The position numbers and the translations under genes are program-made. The notes under the pieces were generated by a model that was not told the origin of the DNA, searched no databases, and saw only the letters and a list, made by a program, of their open reading frames with translations. From assembly GCA_035294305.1 (NCBI GenBank), contig DATGLD010000030.1, positions 186,001-250,000 on the forward strand: DNA of 64,000 nt, written 5' to 3'. This document shows, one piece after another, positions 33,721-42,313 of the stretch. Numbering within the stretch: the first letter of the stretch is position 1; every line of letters starts with the position of its first letter. This DNA comes from DASRBN01 sp035294305. Lineage in GTDB: Bacteria; Chloroflexota; Ktedonobacteria; Ktedonobacterales; Ktedonobacteraceae.

Positions 33721-35550
33721 ATGGCAATCAACAATGTAAGCAACACAGTAGGCAAGAGCAGTATGAGCGGAGATCAACTGCGTCAATCATTCTTGAGCTT
33801 CTTTGCAGAGCGCGGGCATACTATCATTCCCTCGGCCCCGCTGGTGCCTGAAAACGATCCAACCGCCCTGTTTATCAGCGCGGGCATGCAGCCGCTCGTC
33901 CCATACCTGCTGGGCGAGAGCCATCCGGCTGGGAGGCGGCTCACGAATGTACAAAAGTGCCTGCGCACCGATGATATCGAAGAAGTTGGTGATATCAGCC
34001 ACAACACCTTCTTTGAGATGCTGGGCTTCTGGTCTCTCGGCGACTACTGGAAGCAGGATTCGCAGCGCTGGACGCTTGAATGGTTCACCCAGGTGCTCGG
34101 ATTGGATCAGGAACGCATCTCGGTCACGGTCTTCGCGGGCGATAACGATGCTCCCCGCGATGATGAGGCGGCGCGCATCTGGCTGCAGCTCGGCATTCTG
34201 CAGGAGCGCATCTACTACCTGCCAAAAAAGGACAACTGGTGGGGGCCTGCCGGTACCACCGGTCCCTGCGGCCCCGACTCCGAACTCTTCTATGATACCG
34301 GCCTTCCAAAGCATGGCCCCGACTGCCGGCCCGGCTGTAGTTGCGGCAAATACATCGAGATCGGCAACAACGTCTTCATGCAATATAACAAGACGGCTCA
34401 GGGTACGTTTGAGCCGCTCAAGCAGCGCAACATCGATGTGGGCCTGGGATTGGAGCGCACCCTCTGCGTCGTGCTTGGAACCGAGGATGTCTATTCGGCC
34501 GACCTCTTTATACCCATTGTGCAGCGCATCCATGAGCTACGGACACGCCAGGGCCGTAAAGTGCAGATAGAGCCTGAGCAAGAGCAGCGCCTGGTGCGCA
34601 TTATCGCCGATCACCTGCGAGCGGTAACATTTCTCATCGCTGACGGCGTGACGCCCAGCAATGTCGAACAGGGCTACATTTGCCGTCGCCTGATCCGACG
34701 TGCTGTGCGTTGCGGCCATGAGCTCGGCATATCCGGAGCGTTCACGGCTGAGGTTGCGCAGGCAGTGATCGAGCGTTATGGATCAATCTATCCAGAACTG
34801 GATCATCACCGGACAAGCATCGCCAGCGAGTTGACGCGCGAGGAAGAGCGCTTCGGGCGCACGCTGGCACGTGGCCTGCGTGAATTCGAGAAAGTCGAGC
34901 AGGGATTGCGTAAGCAAGGCCAGGCGGTTGTACCCGGAGAGGTTGTCTTCCGCCTTTTTGATACCTTCGGCTTCCCACCAACCTTGACGGCGGAGTTGGC
35001 TCAGGAGCGTGGGCTAACTGCCGATCTTGAGGGCTTCGACACGCTTTTCAAGCAGCACCAGGAGCGTTCGCGCCAGGCCAACACCGAAAAGTTCAAGGGC
35101 GGTCTGTCCGACCATAGCGAGCGGACGACGCAGTTGCATACCGCGACTCACTTGCTCCAGCAGGCGTTGCGCGACGTGCTGGGAACGCATGTGCATCAGA
35201 TGGGCAGCAATATCACGCCTCAACGCCTGCGCTTCGACTTCTCGCACCCCACAAAATTGACTTCCGGCGAGATCAAGCGTGTAGAAGATATTGTCAACCG
35301 GCAAATTCAACGCGATTTGCCGGTTACTATGGAGGTGATGCCCTTGCAGCAGGCGCTCGATCAAGGCGCGCTAGCCTTCTTCGGTGAGCGCTACGGCGAT
35401 CTGGTCAAAGTCTATAAAATTGGCGATTACTCCATGGAGGTCTGTGGAGGCCCGCACGTCCAGCATACCGGCGCCATGGGACACTTCCGCATACTCAAAG
35501 CGGAAAATATCGGTCAGGGTGTGCAGCGTGTTCGCGCTGTCCTCGAGTAA
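33721..35550 (+). CDS. alaS: Alanyl-tRNA synthetase, short form
   Basis: A 609-residue enzyme charging tRNA-Ala. The class II catalytic core (FFAERGHTIIPSAPLVP, CLRTDDIEEVGDISHNTFFEM, GPCGPDSELFYD) and tRNA-recognition helices are complete. The editing domain keeps all zinc ligands: His473, His477, Cys575, His579. Two parts of the usual 870-880 residues are missing: the beta-barrel between catalytic and editing domains is replaced by about 30 residues, and the protein ends right after the editing domain, without C-Ala. It is presumably the main enzyme, as it is under T-box control. Confidence 0.92.
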   Translation: MAINNVSNTVGKSSMSGDQLRQSFLSFFAERGHTIIPSAPLVPENDPTALFISAGMQPLVPYLLGESHPAGRRLTNVQKCLRTDDIEEVGDISHNTFFEMLGFWSLGDYWKQDSQRWTLEWFTQVLGLDQERISVTVFAGDNDAPRDDEAARIWLQLGILQERIYYLPKKDNWWGPAGTTGPCGPDSELFYDTGLPKHGPDCRPGCSCGKYIEIGNNVFMQYNKTAQGTFEPLKQRNIDVGLGLERTLCVVLGTEDVYSADLFIPIVQRIHELRTRQGRKVQIEPEQEQRLVRIIADHLRAVTFLIADGVTPSNVEQGYICRRLIRRAVRCGHELGISGAFTAEVAQAVIERYGSIYPELDHHRTSIASELTREEERFGRTLARGLREFEKVEQGLRKQGQAVVPGEVVFRLFDTFGFPPTLTAELAQERGLTADLEGFDTLFKQHQERSRQANTEKFKGGLSDHSERTTQLHTATHLLQQALRDVLGTHVHQMGSNITPQRLRFDFSHPTKLTSGEIKRVEDIVNRQIQRDLPVTMEVMPLQQALDQGALAFFGERYGDLVKVYKIGDYSMEVCGGPHVQHTGAMGHFRILKAENIGQGVQRVRAVLE

Positions 35551-35565
35551 AGCAGGGACTTATTG

Positions 35566-35620
35566 TACCCGTTCAAATTGCAAGTGTTCAGGAACGCAGT
35601 ACTTGCAATTTGAACGGGTA
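35566..35620. terminator. Perfect 20-bp hairpin between convergent alaS and thiamin pyrophosphokinase genes
   Basis: Arms 35566-35585 and 35601-35620 are exact reverse complements around a 15-nt loop. It lies between the two stops, so it can act as a bidirectional terminator, though neither side has a T-tract. Confidence 0.75.
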
Positions 35621-35649
35621 GTGGGAAATAAATCGTCAAAGATGAGCAA

Positions 35650-36303
35650 TCAGTCCTCAAGTTCCTGTATGTTCGTATGAATGATGAGCAGCATTCCCTG
35701 CTCCAAAGACACTTCAGCTTTTTCTGCCGTCAAAACGTTGCTCACGCCTCGTGGCCTGCCAAAATGAAGCGTCTCGCCACGCAAAGGATAGTAAAGACCA
35801 TTGGTTCGCACACCCTGAGCTTCGTTCATTAGAGGAATCAGTGAGAGAAGGTCGCCGCTATTTCCCTCAATAGCAGAGATTCCAGGCCCGCGCAGTAACC
35901 AGCACACCGTCGCCCCATCCACAATCCGTATCGGAACGTCCTCATATGCGGCTAACAACATGATATTCGCCATTGTATGATCAAAGCGTGCGCCTCCTAA
36001 AGCTCCCAGTAAGGTAATACTGGTTGCTCCATGCTCTATCGCGGTATCGATGGCCAGTTCTGTATCGGTCTCATCTTTCTCAACGGGCGCCTGGATAATC
36101 TGACTGCCTCGCTCTTGCAATTCCCGCAAGGGTAAAGCTCCAAGCGAGTCGAAATCACCAACGACTATCGCAGGATGAATACCATAATGTAACGCGGTCG
36201 CGGCCCCACTATCCGCGGCGAGCACAAGATCTGCTGAGGCGATGGCCGTCTCTATCGCTTTTCCCGCTCGCAACGTCCCGCCCGCAAAGATCACGGCATG
36301 CAT
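35650..36303 (-). CDS. thiN: Thiamin pyrophosphokinase
   Basis: A 217-residue enzyme that makes thiamin diphosphate from thiamin and ATP; ATG 36303 follows AAAGGATG by about 5 nt. Signatures: AVIFAGGTLRAGKAI, VLAADSGAATALHYGI, IVVGDFDSL with the metal-binding Asp pair, and EKDETDTELAIDTAI, then LGALGGARFDHTMANIMLL. The C-terminal beta domain (GDLLSLIPL, then GLYYPLRGETLHFGRPRGVSN) is typical. No TPP riboswitch or other thiamin gene is nearby. Confidence 0.92.
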   Translation of the reverse strand: MHAVIFAGGTLRAGKAIETAIASADLVLAADSGAATALHYGIHPAIVVGDFDSLGALPLRELQERGSQIIQAPVEKDETDTELAIDTAIEHGATSITLLGALGGARFDHTMANIMLLAAYEDVPIRIVDGATVCWLLRGPGISAIEGNSGDLLSLIPLMNEAQGVRTNGLYYPLRGETLHFGRPRGVSNVLTAEKAEVSLEQGMLLIIHTNIQELED

Positions 36304-36420
36304 TTTGGCATCCTTTCGGCTATTTTCGTGCCTGTATCTTCTCATAATACGTTATACTATGCAGTGGCAAGAAGCCTGCTCATGCTCTACGAAATAACTT
36401 AGAGGTAGTACATCAACATT

Positions 36421-37776
36421 ATGCTTTCTCGGAAGAAAACGAATCAGCCCCAGTCCTGGGGCCGCTATCCAAAAATTGCATCGAGCGAAATCAAGACAAT
36501 ATACTGGCGCAACGAACTGCTCGACCTGGCGGAGTTTCACGAACCGGTGTTGCCATACGCCTATGGTCGCAGCTACGGGGATAGTTGTCTCAATGAGGGC
36601 GGTATCTCCATCGATGTCAGCCACCTGCAGCGCTTTATCTCTTTCGACGAGGAGAAGGGACTGTTACGCTGTGAAGCGGGAGTATCGCTTGCGCAAATCC
36701 TCGATGTTATGGTTCCTCGCGGCTGGTTTTTGCCGGTCTCGCCCGGGACGAAGTTTGTCTCGGTCGGCGGAGCCATCGCTAATGATATTCATGGCAAAAA
36801 TCATCATCGTGCTGGCACTTTCGGCTGTCACGTCACCCGTTTTGAATTACTGCGCTCCAACGGCCAGCGCCTTATCTGTTCTCCAGACGCAAATCGTGAG
36901 CTTTTCCAGGCGACCATCGGTGGCCTCGGTCTCACCGGCATCATCCTGTGGGCCGAAATTCAGTTGAAGCCCATCGTCAACCCATACATAGACATGGACC
37001 ATATCCGTTTCGCCTCGCTTGACGAATTTTTTGCCATCTCGACCGAATCTGACCAGGATTACGAGTACACTATGTCCTGGGTCGATATCCTGATCGGTGG
37101 CGATAATCTGTGCCGGGGCATATTCATGCGCGGCAACCACAATACGTCTCGCGAACTGGCCGCAAAGCCGGTGAAAAAGCGCCTGCCATTGGCTTTGCCT
37201 TTCAACTTCCCCTCCTTCGTCTTGAACACGCTCACTGTCAAATCGTTCAATGAACTGTATTATCATGTCCAACTGAGTAAAAAGGTCCACAAAACCATTC
37301 CCTATGATCCATTCTTCTATCCGCTCGACTCCATTCATGAGTGGAATCGCATGTATGGCAAGCGCGGCTTCTTGCAGTACCAGTTCGTGGTTCCGTTTGC
37401 TGTCGCGTATGATGCGATGCGAGAAATCCTTGCCCGCATCCGGCATTCAGGCGAAGGATCATTCCTGACCGTACTCAAGAAATTTGGCGATAGACAATCT
37501 CCCGGCATGCTCTCCTTCCCACGGCCAGGATTGACGCTGGCCCTGGATTTTGCCTATGGGGGCCAGAAGACGCTGAGATTGCTTGATGACCTCGATACAA
37601 TCGTGCGCCAGAGCGGTGGAGCGGTTTATCCGGCCAAAGACGCGCGTATGAGCGCCGAGAGCTTCCAGGCCTTTTTCCCACGTTGGGAAGAATTTTCGCA
37701 CTATGTTGATCCCCACTTCTCCTCCAGTTTCTGGCGGCGGGTGAGTTCTTCGAACAAATTGGCGATGGTGAAATAG
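36421..37776 (+). CDS. DprE1-like FAD-dependent polyprenylphosphoryl-ribose oxidase
   Basis: A 451-residue vanillyl-alcohol-oxidase-fold flavoprotein. N-terminal FAD domain: YAYGRSYGDSC, then PVSPGTKFVSVGGAIANDIHG with the His that contacts FAD, and GTFGCHVTRFELL. The C-terminal substrate domain has SFPRPGLTLALDF and YPAKDARMSAESFQAFFP; Lys406 matches the catalytic Lys of mycobacterial DprE1. The Cys hit by covalent benzothiazinone drugs is Ala374 here. With the next gene, 1 bp away, it should turn a polyprenyl-phosphoryl ribose into the arabinose epimer, a sugar donor for the envelope. Confidence 0.85.
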   Translation: MLSRKKTNQPQSWGRYPKIASSEIKTIYWRNELLDLAEFHEPVLPYAYGRSYGDSCLNEGGISIDVSHLQRFISFDEEKGLLRCEAGVSLAQILDVMVPRGWFLPVSPGTKFVSVGGAIANDIHGKNHHRAGTFGCHVTRFELLRSNGQRLICSPDANRELFQATIGGLGLTGIILWAEIQLKPIVNPYIDMDHIRFASLDEFFAISTESDQDYEYTMSWVDILIGGDNLCRGIFMRGNHNTSRELAAKPVKKRLPLALPFNFPSFVLNTLTVKSFNELYYHVQLSKKVHKTIPYDPFFYPLDSIHEWNRMYGKRGFLQYQFVVPFAVAYDAMREILARIRHSGEGSFLTVLKKFGDRQSPGMLSFPRPGLTLALDFAYGGQKTLRLLDDLDTIVRQSGGAVYPAKDARMSAESFQAFFPRWEEFSHYVDPHFSSSFWRRVSSSNKLAMVK

Positions 37777-37777
37777 C

Positions 37778-38512
37778 ATGAAAATGATGATTGTAGGGGC
37801 AACGTCGGCTATTGCCCATGAGACGGCAAAGTGCTTCGCCAGGGACGGCGCCGAGTTTTTTCTGGTCGCGCGCAACACCGAAAAACTGCAGGATGTGAGT
37901 AACGACCTCAAAGTACGCGGAGCGAAACGTGCAGAAACCTTCCTGCTGGATGTCAACGAGCTTGAGCGTCACGAAGAACTCGTTGACGCCGCCGTCCTTG
38001 CGCTCGATGGCCTGGATGCGGTATTGATCTCTCACGGCACGCTAGGAGATCAACAGAAGAGCGAACACAGCGTCTCAGAAACGTTGAAGGAGTTTACCAC
38101 CAACTGTACGAGCGTCATCTCGCTGTTAACCCTGCTGGCCAATTATTTTGAGCAGCAGAAACGAGGTTGTATCGCCGTCGTATCCTCGGTTGCTGGTGAT
38201 CGTGGCCGCAAGAGCAATTATGTGTATGGCTCTGCCAAGGCCGCGGTGACCGCTTTTCTTTCCGGTTTGCGTGGACGGCTCTCCAGCACTGGCGTAACGG
38301 TGATCACTGTGAAGCCAGGATTGGTCGATACGCCCATGACCGCCTCCTTGAAAAAGGGCCTGCTTTTCGCCAGCCCGAGCAAAGTAGGCGCGGGCATTTA
38401 TCAAGCCATGCAGAAAAAAAAGGAAGTGGTGTATCTGCCGTGGTTCTGGCGCTATATTATGCTGATTGTGAAGATGATTCCTGAGCCGGTGTTTAAGAGG
38501 CTCTCATTCTGA
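37778..38512 (+). CDS. DprE2-like short-chain dehydrogenase
   Basis: A 244-residue NAD(P)H-dependent reductase. The nucleotide motif is GATSAIAHETAK, typical of DprE2 (GATS-IA); the core VSSVAGDRGRKSNYVYGSAK gives the Ser and the Tyr-x3-Lys. The C-terminus (WFWRYIMLIVKMIPEPVFKRL) is hydrophobic and may bind the membrane lipid. It should reduce the 2-keto product of the DprE1-like partner. Its 3' end overlaps the convergent glycosidase gene by 20 bp. Confidence 0.85.
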   Translation: MKMMIVGATSAIAHETAKCFARDGAEFFLVARNTEKLQDVSNDLKVRGAKRAETFLLDVNELERHEELVDAAVLALDGLDAVLISHGTLGDQQKSEHSVSETLKEFTTNCTSVISLLTLLANYFEQQKRGCIAVVSSVAGDRGRKSNYVYGSAKAAVTAFLSGLRGRLSSTGVTVITVKPGLVDTPMTASLKKGLLFASPSKVGAGIYQAMQKKKEVVYLPWFWRYIMLIVKMIPEPVFKRLSF

Positions 38513-39335
38513 CAATAATCACGATGGGCAGCATGGCGCTCGAATCAATCGCTACATGCTGCTTCCCCCCATTCACATACAATCCAGTAGAGGCTCCGCC
38601 ATCTAGATTGAGCGCGTTGTAGATCGAGAGGTCAGAGTCGACGAGTTGGTCGGCAAGCTCGTCCAGCGAGAACACCTGGCCCGGGCTGACAATGAACAGC
38701 AGCCGCCCCTGTTTATCTGTTGCGACAACGCTGCGCGGTGTCATCGATGCATCGGCATCAAACTGCGTGCGCTTGCCATCCAGGACAAGCATAGGGGATG
38801 ATTGTGTGGCCTGCCGCAACTGCTCGCTATCTGGGTCATAGGGTTGCTGGCGCAGCGAACGCAGACTGATGGTTCCCTGGGCATTTACCGAGAGCATACC
38901 GCCAAACCCCTGGTAGGATTGTCCAAAGACGTGCCCGTTTGAGACAACCAGCGCCGTGGCATGATCCTGATCGTCGAAGTATCCTCCATTGATGATTGCC
39001 GTAGCCTTCTCATGCTGCATCCACTGGCTCAGCAGCATCGGCTGATCAGGCTGGTAACCAACGCTTAAGCTAATATCGTGCGGGTCAAAACGCACAATCG
39101 TAACAGTATCATCATCGCCTGCCGGGCTCTTCCAGTTTTCATAGCGCACCTGTACGCCTGGCCCGGCATTATTCCACACATTCAAGGCTGTAGCCGTCGC
39201 CTGAGCAGAGGAGGTCACCGGCGTTCCATTAATAGTGACGGATGGAACACCGCAGGCAATGAGGGTTAGTAGTAGGAGAGCTAGAAGCAAACAAAGTTTG
39301 ATATATGAGCGTTTGAGCAGCATCACCTTTTCCAT
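38493..39335 (-). CDS. Phosphodiester glycosidase (NAGPA)-family lipoprotein
   Basis: A 280-residue protein with a lipoprotein signal (LLALLLLTLIACG). The mature part resembles the phosphodiester glycosidase family: INGGYFDDQDHATALVVSNG, SPMLVLDGKRT, TPRSVVATDKQGRLLFIVSPGQ and ALNLDGGASTGLYVNGG. Such proteins cleave sugar-phosphodiester links in wall polymers or glycans outside the cell. The start overlaps the gatD end by 13 bp; ATG 39323 is an alternative. Its position beside gatD and the DprE pair fits envelope metabolism. Confidence 0.82.
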   Translation of the reverse strand: MEKVMLLKRSYIKLCLLLALLLLTLIACGVPSVTINGTPVTSSAQATATALNVWNNAGPGVQVRYENWKSPAGDDDTVTIVRFDPHDISLSVGYQPDQPMLLSQWMQHEKATAIINGGYFDDQDHATALVVSNGHVFGQSYQGFGGMLSVNAQGTISLRSLRQQPYDPDSEQLRQATQSSPMLVLDGKRTQFDADASMTPRSVVATDKQGRLLFIVSPGQVFSLDELADQLVDSDLSIYNALNLDGGASTGLYVNGGKQHVAIDSSAMLPIVIIVRMRAS

Positions 39336-40126
39336 GGAGTGGCTTCAATCGCCGACATCGTACCCTTGAACTGCATTGCCAGTTTTAATGCGGCCTCGTG
39401 GGCGGCGTTTTCTACCTCATCGTCCAGAGGGGCCAGTTCGACCCTCCCGTAGCGCCGTTCCAGCGCCCGTTCAATCAGGAAATCAGTGAACCAGGGGTTT
39501 TTGGGCAGCACCGGCCCATGCAGGTAGGTGCCAAACACATTTTTATAGACCGCTCCCTCGAAGCCGTCCTTGCCGTTGTTACCCCATCCGACGATCACCT
39601 TCCCGAGGGGCTTCACGTTGGAACCAAGATAGGTCCGGCCGCTATGGTTTTCATAGCCTACCAGCACCTTCTTTCCCAGCTGCCCCAACTCACATTCCAT
39701 CGCCATGTGTGTCATGAAACGAGTATCGCCGGCTTCGGTATAGAAATCGAGCAGGCCGACTCCCTTGAGTTCTGGCCCTTGAAACGGTTTGTAATAATGC
39801 CCCAGCAATTGAAAACCCGCACATACGCTGAGAAAAACAGTATTTGATTCCGCGGCCTCACGTAGAGATGGTGCCTTGGCCTGAATATCGCGCGAGGCCA
39901 GCTCCATTTCGCGGTCGGCCCCTCCATGGAACAGTATCAGATCATATTGAGTAAAATCGGGCGTCTGTTTCACAAAAATTGGCTCGACCTCTGTCCGGAT
40001 GCCGCGCCATTGACAGCGTTTCTCGATTGAGAAAAGATTGCCGCGGTCGGCAGCGACACTCATCAGCGTTGGATAAAGGTGGCCGATTTTTAGTACCATG
40101 CCGGTATCCTGTATTTGCTCGCTCAT
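39323..40126 (-). CDS. gatD: Lipid II isoglutaminyl synthase, glutamine amidotransferase subunit
   Basis: A 267-residue class I amidotransferase that delivers ammonia to MurT for amidation of the peptidoglycan stem Glu. IGHLYPTLMSVAADRGN at the start is typical of GatD; the nucleophile is Cys102 in SVCAGFQLLGHYY, and the His lies in GTYLHGPVLPKNP. CobB/CobQ-type motifs such as GYENHSGRTYL are present. murT lies 246 bp upstream on the same strand; the order murT-gatD is the usual one, with a hairpin in between. Confidence 0.93.
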   Translation of the reverse strand: MSEQIQDTGMVLKIGHLYPTLMSVAADRGNLFSIEKRCQWRGIRTEVEPIFVKQTPDFTQYDLILFHGGADREMELASRDIQAKAPSLREAAESNTVFLSVCAGFQLLGHYYKPFQGPELKGVGLLDFYTEAGDTRFMTHMAMECELGQLGKKVLVGYENHSGRTYLGSNVKPLGKVIVGWGNNGKDGFEGAVYKNVFGTYLHGPVLPKNPWFTDFLIERALERRYGRVELAPLDDEVENAAHEAALKLAMQFKGTMSAIEATPWKR

Positions 40127-40307
40127 TCCAATTGCATCCTCTCACAGAAAAATCTTTATAAAGACCCGTCACGCGAGATGCCGCCAGCGAGATAGTGTTC
40201 ACCATCTCGCTTTGCGGGTCAAGCCACATTGCTTCGTAATCCATAGAGAATAAAAACTCAACAACCAGTCATTTTACAACTTTATAGATAGTCCATACGT
40301 ATTAACC

Positions 40308-40368
40308 AGAGGAGCAGTTAATCATGACTTCCCCCCACTCTCTCCAAACCAGCGTTAACTGCTCCTCT
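40308..40368. repeat. 14-bp perfect inverted repeat between murT and gatD
   Basis: AGAGGAGCAGTTAA (40308-40321) and TTAACTGCTCCTCT (40355-40368) with a 33-nt loop lie directly after the murT stop. It may terminate part of the transcripts or stabilise murT mRNA. Confidence 0.7.
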
Positions 40369-40372
40369 CCCA

Positions 40373-41881
40373 TTACTCCTCCCAGAAATGCTTCACCCAC
40401 CCACGCTTCTGCATAATGCGGCGAAATTCGTGCGTGGGGGTGTAGCTGCACAGGATATAGAGTGTTCCACCAGGCCCGGCGTTCTTGAGGGCAGCATCCA
40501 GGGCAGCTTCGCGATCGACAATGATATGTATCTTCTCTACTGCTACATCGGCGTATTTCAGACGCATCGCCAGTTCCTCCGGCTTGTTGCCACTGCACAC
40601 TACATCCATAATAGACGGCGCGATTTCTTCGATATCGACATCCCATAGCCAGGAAAAATCTTCACCATCTACAAGAGTGTGGCTGGCGGCCAGCAAGAGA
40701 TGTTTTTGACCAGGATGTCTGGCTATCAGGCGCAGCATCAAGTTGAAAGAAGTCGGATTTTTCACGAAGGAGAGGTAGATTGTCGCGTCTCCAGCCTGAA
40801 TCTTTTCTAGACGACCAAAAGCTGGCTGAATGCCGGCCAGTGCCGCCGGCATCTTCTCTTTGTCCAGGCCGGCTGCCAGTGAGGCCCCGATAGCCGCTGC
40901 CGCATTATAGACATTATGCAGCCCTGGCAACGGTATATCCAGTGTCATAGGTCCCCGAGGCGTGCGCAGTTCTACATGTGTCGGTCCTTGCCCATCGCCG
41001 GCCAGCTTGACAGAGGTGGCCGCGATATCGAGTTTGGGCAGCGTGTAGCCGCAATTGGGGCAGCGGTAAATGCCGAGGTGTGACATGTAGGCCACCTCGT
41101 AGAGCAAGTCTTCCTGGCAATGGATGCAGCGAATGACATCCGCGGATTGTTCAGGCACAGGAGTTCCGACCTCCGTCGTTTCCAGTCCGAAAAAGAGCCG
41201 CTTCGCCTTCGCATGCTGCCCAAAGTTGGCGACCTGTGGATCATTGCCATTCAACAGGATCGTGGCCGTTTCCGGCAGGTCTTCAAGCACCTCATTTAAT
41301 GCCCTGGCCACCGAGTAAATTTCGCCATAACGGTCCAGTTGATCGCGAAAGATATTGGTAATTACTACTACGTCGGGCGAAATCTCAGGTACTGCCAGCG
41401 CCATCGTGCCCTCGTCGATCTCAAACAGCAATACATCGCTATCCAGTTGCCCGAAAATGTTGGCAAAGTTGACGGCAACTGAGGTCACTCCTTGCAGCAA
41501 GTTGGAGCCCGTGCGGTTATGCGAGATGCGTTTGCCGTCTTGCTTCGCTATGGCCGCAGTCATGCGAGCAGTCGTGGTTTTGCCGTTGCTGCCGGTGATC
41601 ACGATTTTCTTCGCCGTACTTGTGCCGATAACTGATTTCAGTACGTTCGGGTCGATGCGCCGCGCGATCATTCCCGGTAGGCTCGTTCCGCCGCCTATAC
41701 GCAGCAAGCGCCCCGAGGCCCCGGCCAGTTTTCCCGCTGAAATAGCCAGAGAAAGACGCGCTCTGCCTAGAGGTGTAATGGTTTTTTCGCTCTGCGCAGA
41801 GGAGTTTTGGGGCGGGGTTTTACTTTGACCCGCTACTTTATCAAGCTCGCTCTCATTGATATCCACATTGTCTTTTAGCAT
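40373..41881 (-). CDS. murT: Lipid II isoglutaminyl synthase, MurT subunit
   Basis: A 502-residue Mur-ligase-like ATPase. The P-loop VITGSNGKTTTARMTAAIA lies near 92, followed by HNRTGSNLLQGVTSVAVNF, LFEIDEGTMALA and VVITNIFRDQLDRYGE. A zinc ribbon (CIHCQEDLLYEVAY, then RCPNCGY) splits the central domain as in known MurT. The C-terminal part (DUF1727-like) contains LFLLAASHTLVDGEDFSWLWDVD-type sequence. It phosphorylates the stem-peptide Glu and uses ammonia from GatD. The N-terminal 40 residues are not conserved. Confidence 0.93.
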   Translation of the reverse strand: MLKDNVDINESELDKVAGQSKTPPQNSSAQSEKTITPLGRARLSLAISAGKLAGASGRLLRIGGGTSLPGMIARRIDPNVLKSVIGTSTAKKIVITGSNGKTTTARMTAAIAKQDGKRISHNRTGSNLLQGVTSVAVNFANIFGQLDSDVLLFEIDEGTMALAVPEISPDVVVITNIFRDQLDRYGEIYSVARALNEVLEDLPETATILLNGNDPQVANFGQHAKAKRLFFGLETTEVGTPVPEQSADVIRCIHCQEDLLYEVAYMSHLGIYRCPNCGYTLPKLDIAATSVKLAGDGQGPTHVELRTPRGPMTLDIPLPGLHNVYNAAAAIGASLAAGLDKEKMPAALAGIQPAFGRLEKIQAGDATIYLSFVKNPTSFNLMLRLIARHPGQKHLLLAASHTLVDGEDFSWLWDVDIEEIAPSIMDVVCSGNKPEELAMRLKYADVAVEKIHIIVDREAALDAALKNAGPGGTLYILCSYTPTHEFRRIMQKRGWVKHFWEE

Positions 41882-41960
41882 AAGACCTCGCCAATTAAAT
41901 TCATTTCAGTACCGCATGCAGTATAACAAAACAGACAACAGGCGACAAGTGCCGTCTTAA

Positions 41961-42242
41961 CTTCTGGCTCTATATCCGCCTGTCTGTAGTAAAAAGCAGT
42001 ACGTTCGGGCTACATTTAATGTTGCAATGTGCGAGTCTGGCCTCAATCCGAATGCCGCCAATTCGCTGTACTTTGGTGGAAGTCATGCAGCCGGCGTTTT
42101 TCAGATACTCTATCCAGGTACATGGGATGGAACTTCAGAGGCGGCCAATTCTCCTTATGACGCCTGGTCCAATATCGTCGCGGCTCAGGAAATCTTTGTG
42201 CGCGCTGGTTACGGCTGGCGCGAGTGGACATGCCAGCCGTAA
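41961..42242 (+). pseudogene. Remnant of a lytic transglycosylase / lysozyme-like domain
   Basis: The frame from 41961 to the stop at 42242 encodes RATFNVAMCESGLNPNAANS followed by GGSHAAGVFQILYPGTWDG and DAWSNIVAAQEIFVRAGYGW. This matches the second part of bacterial lysozyme-like/transglycosylase domains, including the catalytic ESG. The N-terminal half, signal peptide and ribosome binding site are missing, so it looks like a decayed gene. It lies between murT and the carboxypeptidase gene. The rest of this 430-bp gap shows nothing I can name. Confidence 0.6.
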
Positions 42243-42313
42243 TGGCGTGTAGTGCCAACGGGAAAAAGTAGTTTCTCTGCAACTTGTATGCTGCTCGCCG
42301 CGTAAAACGAAAA

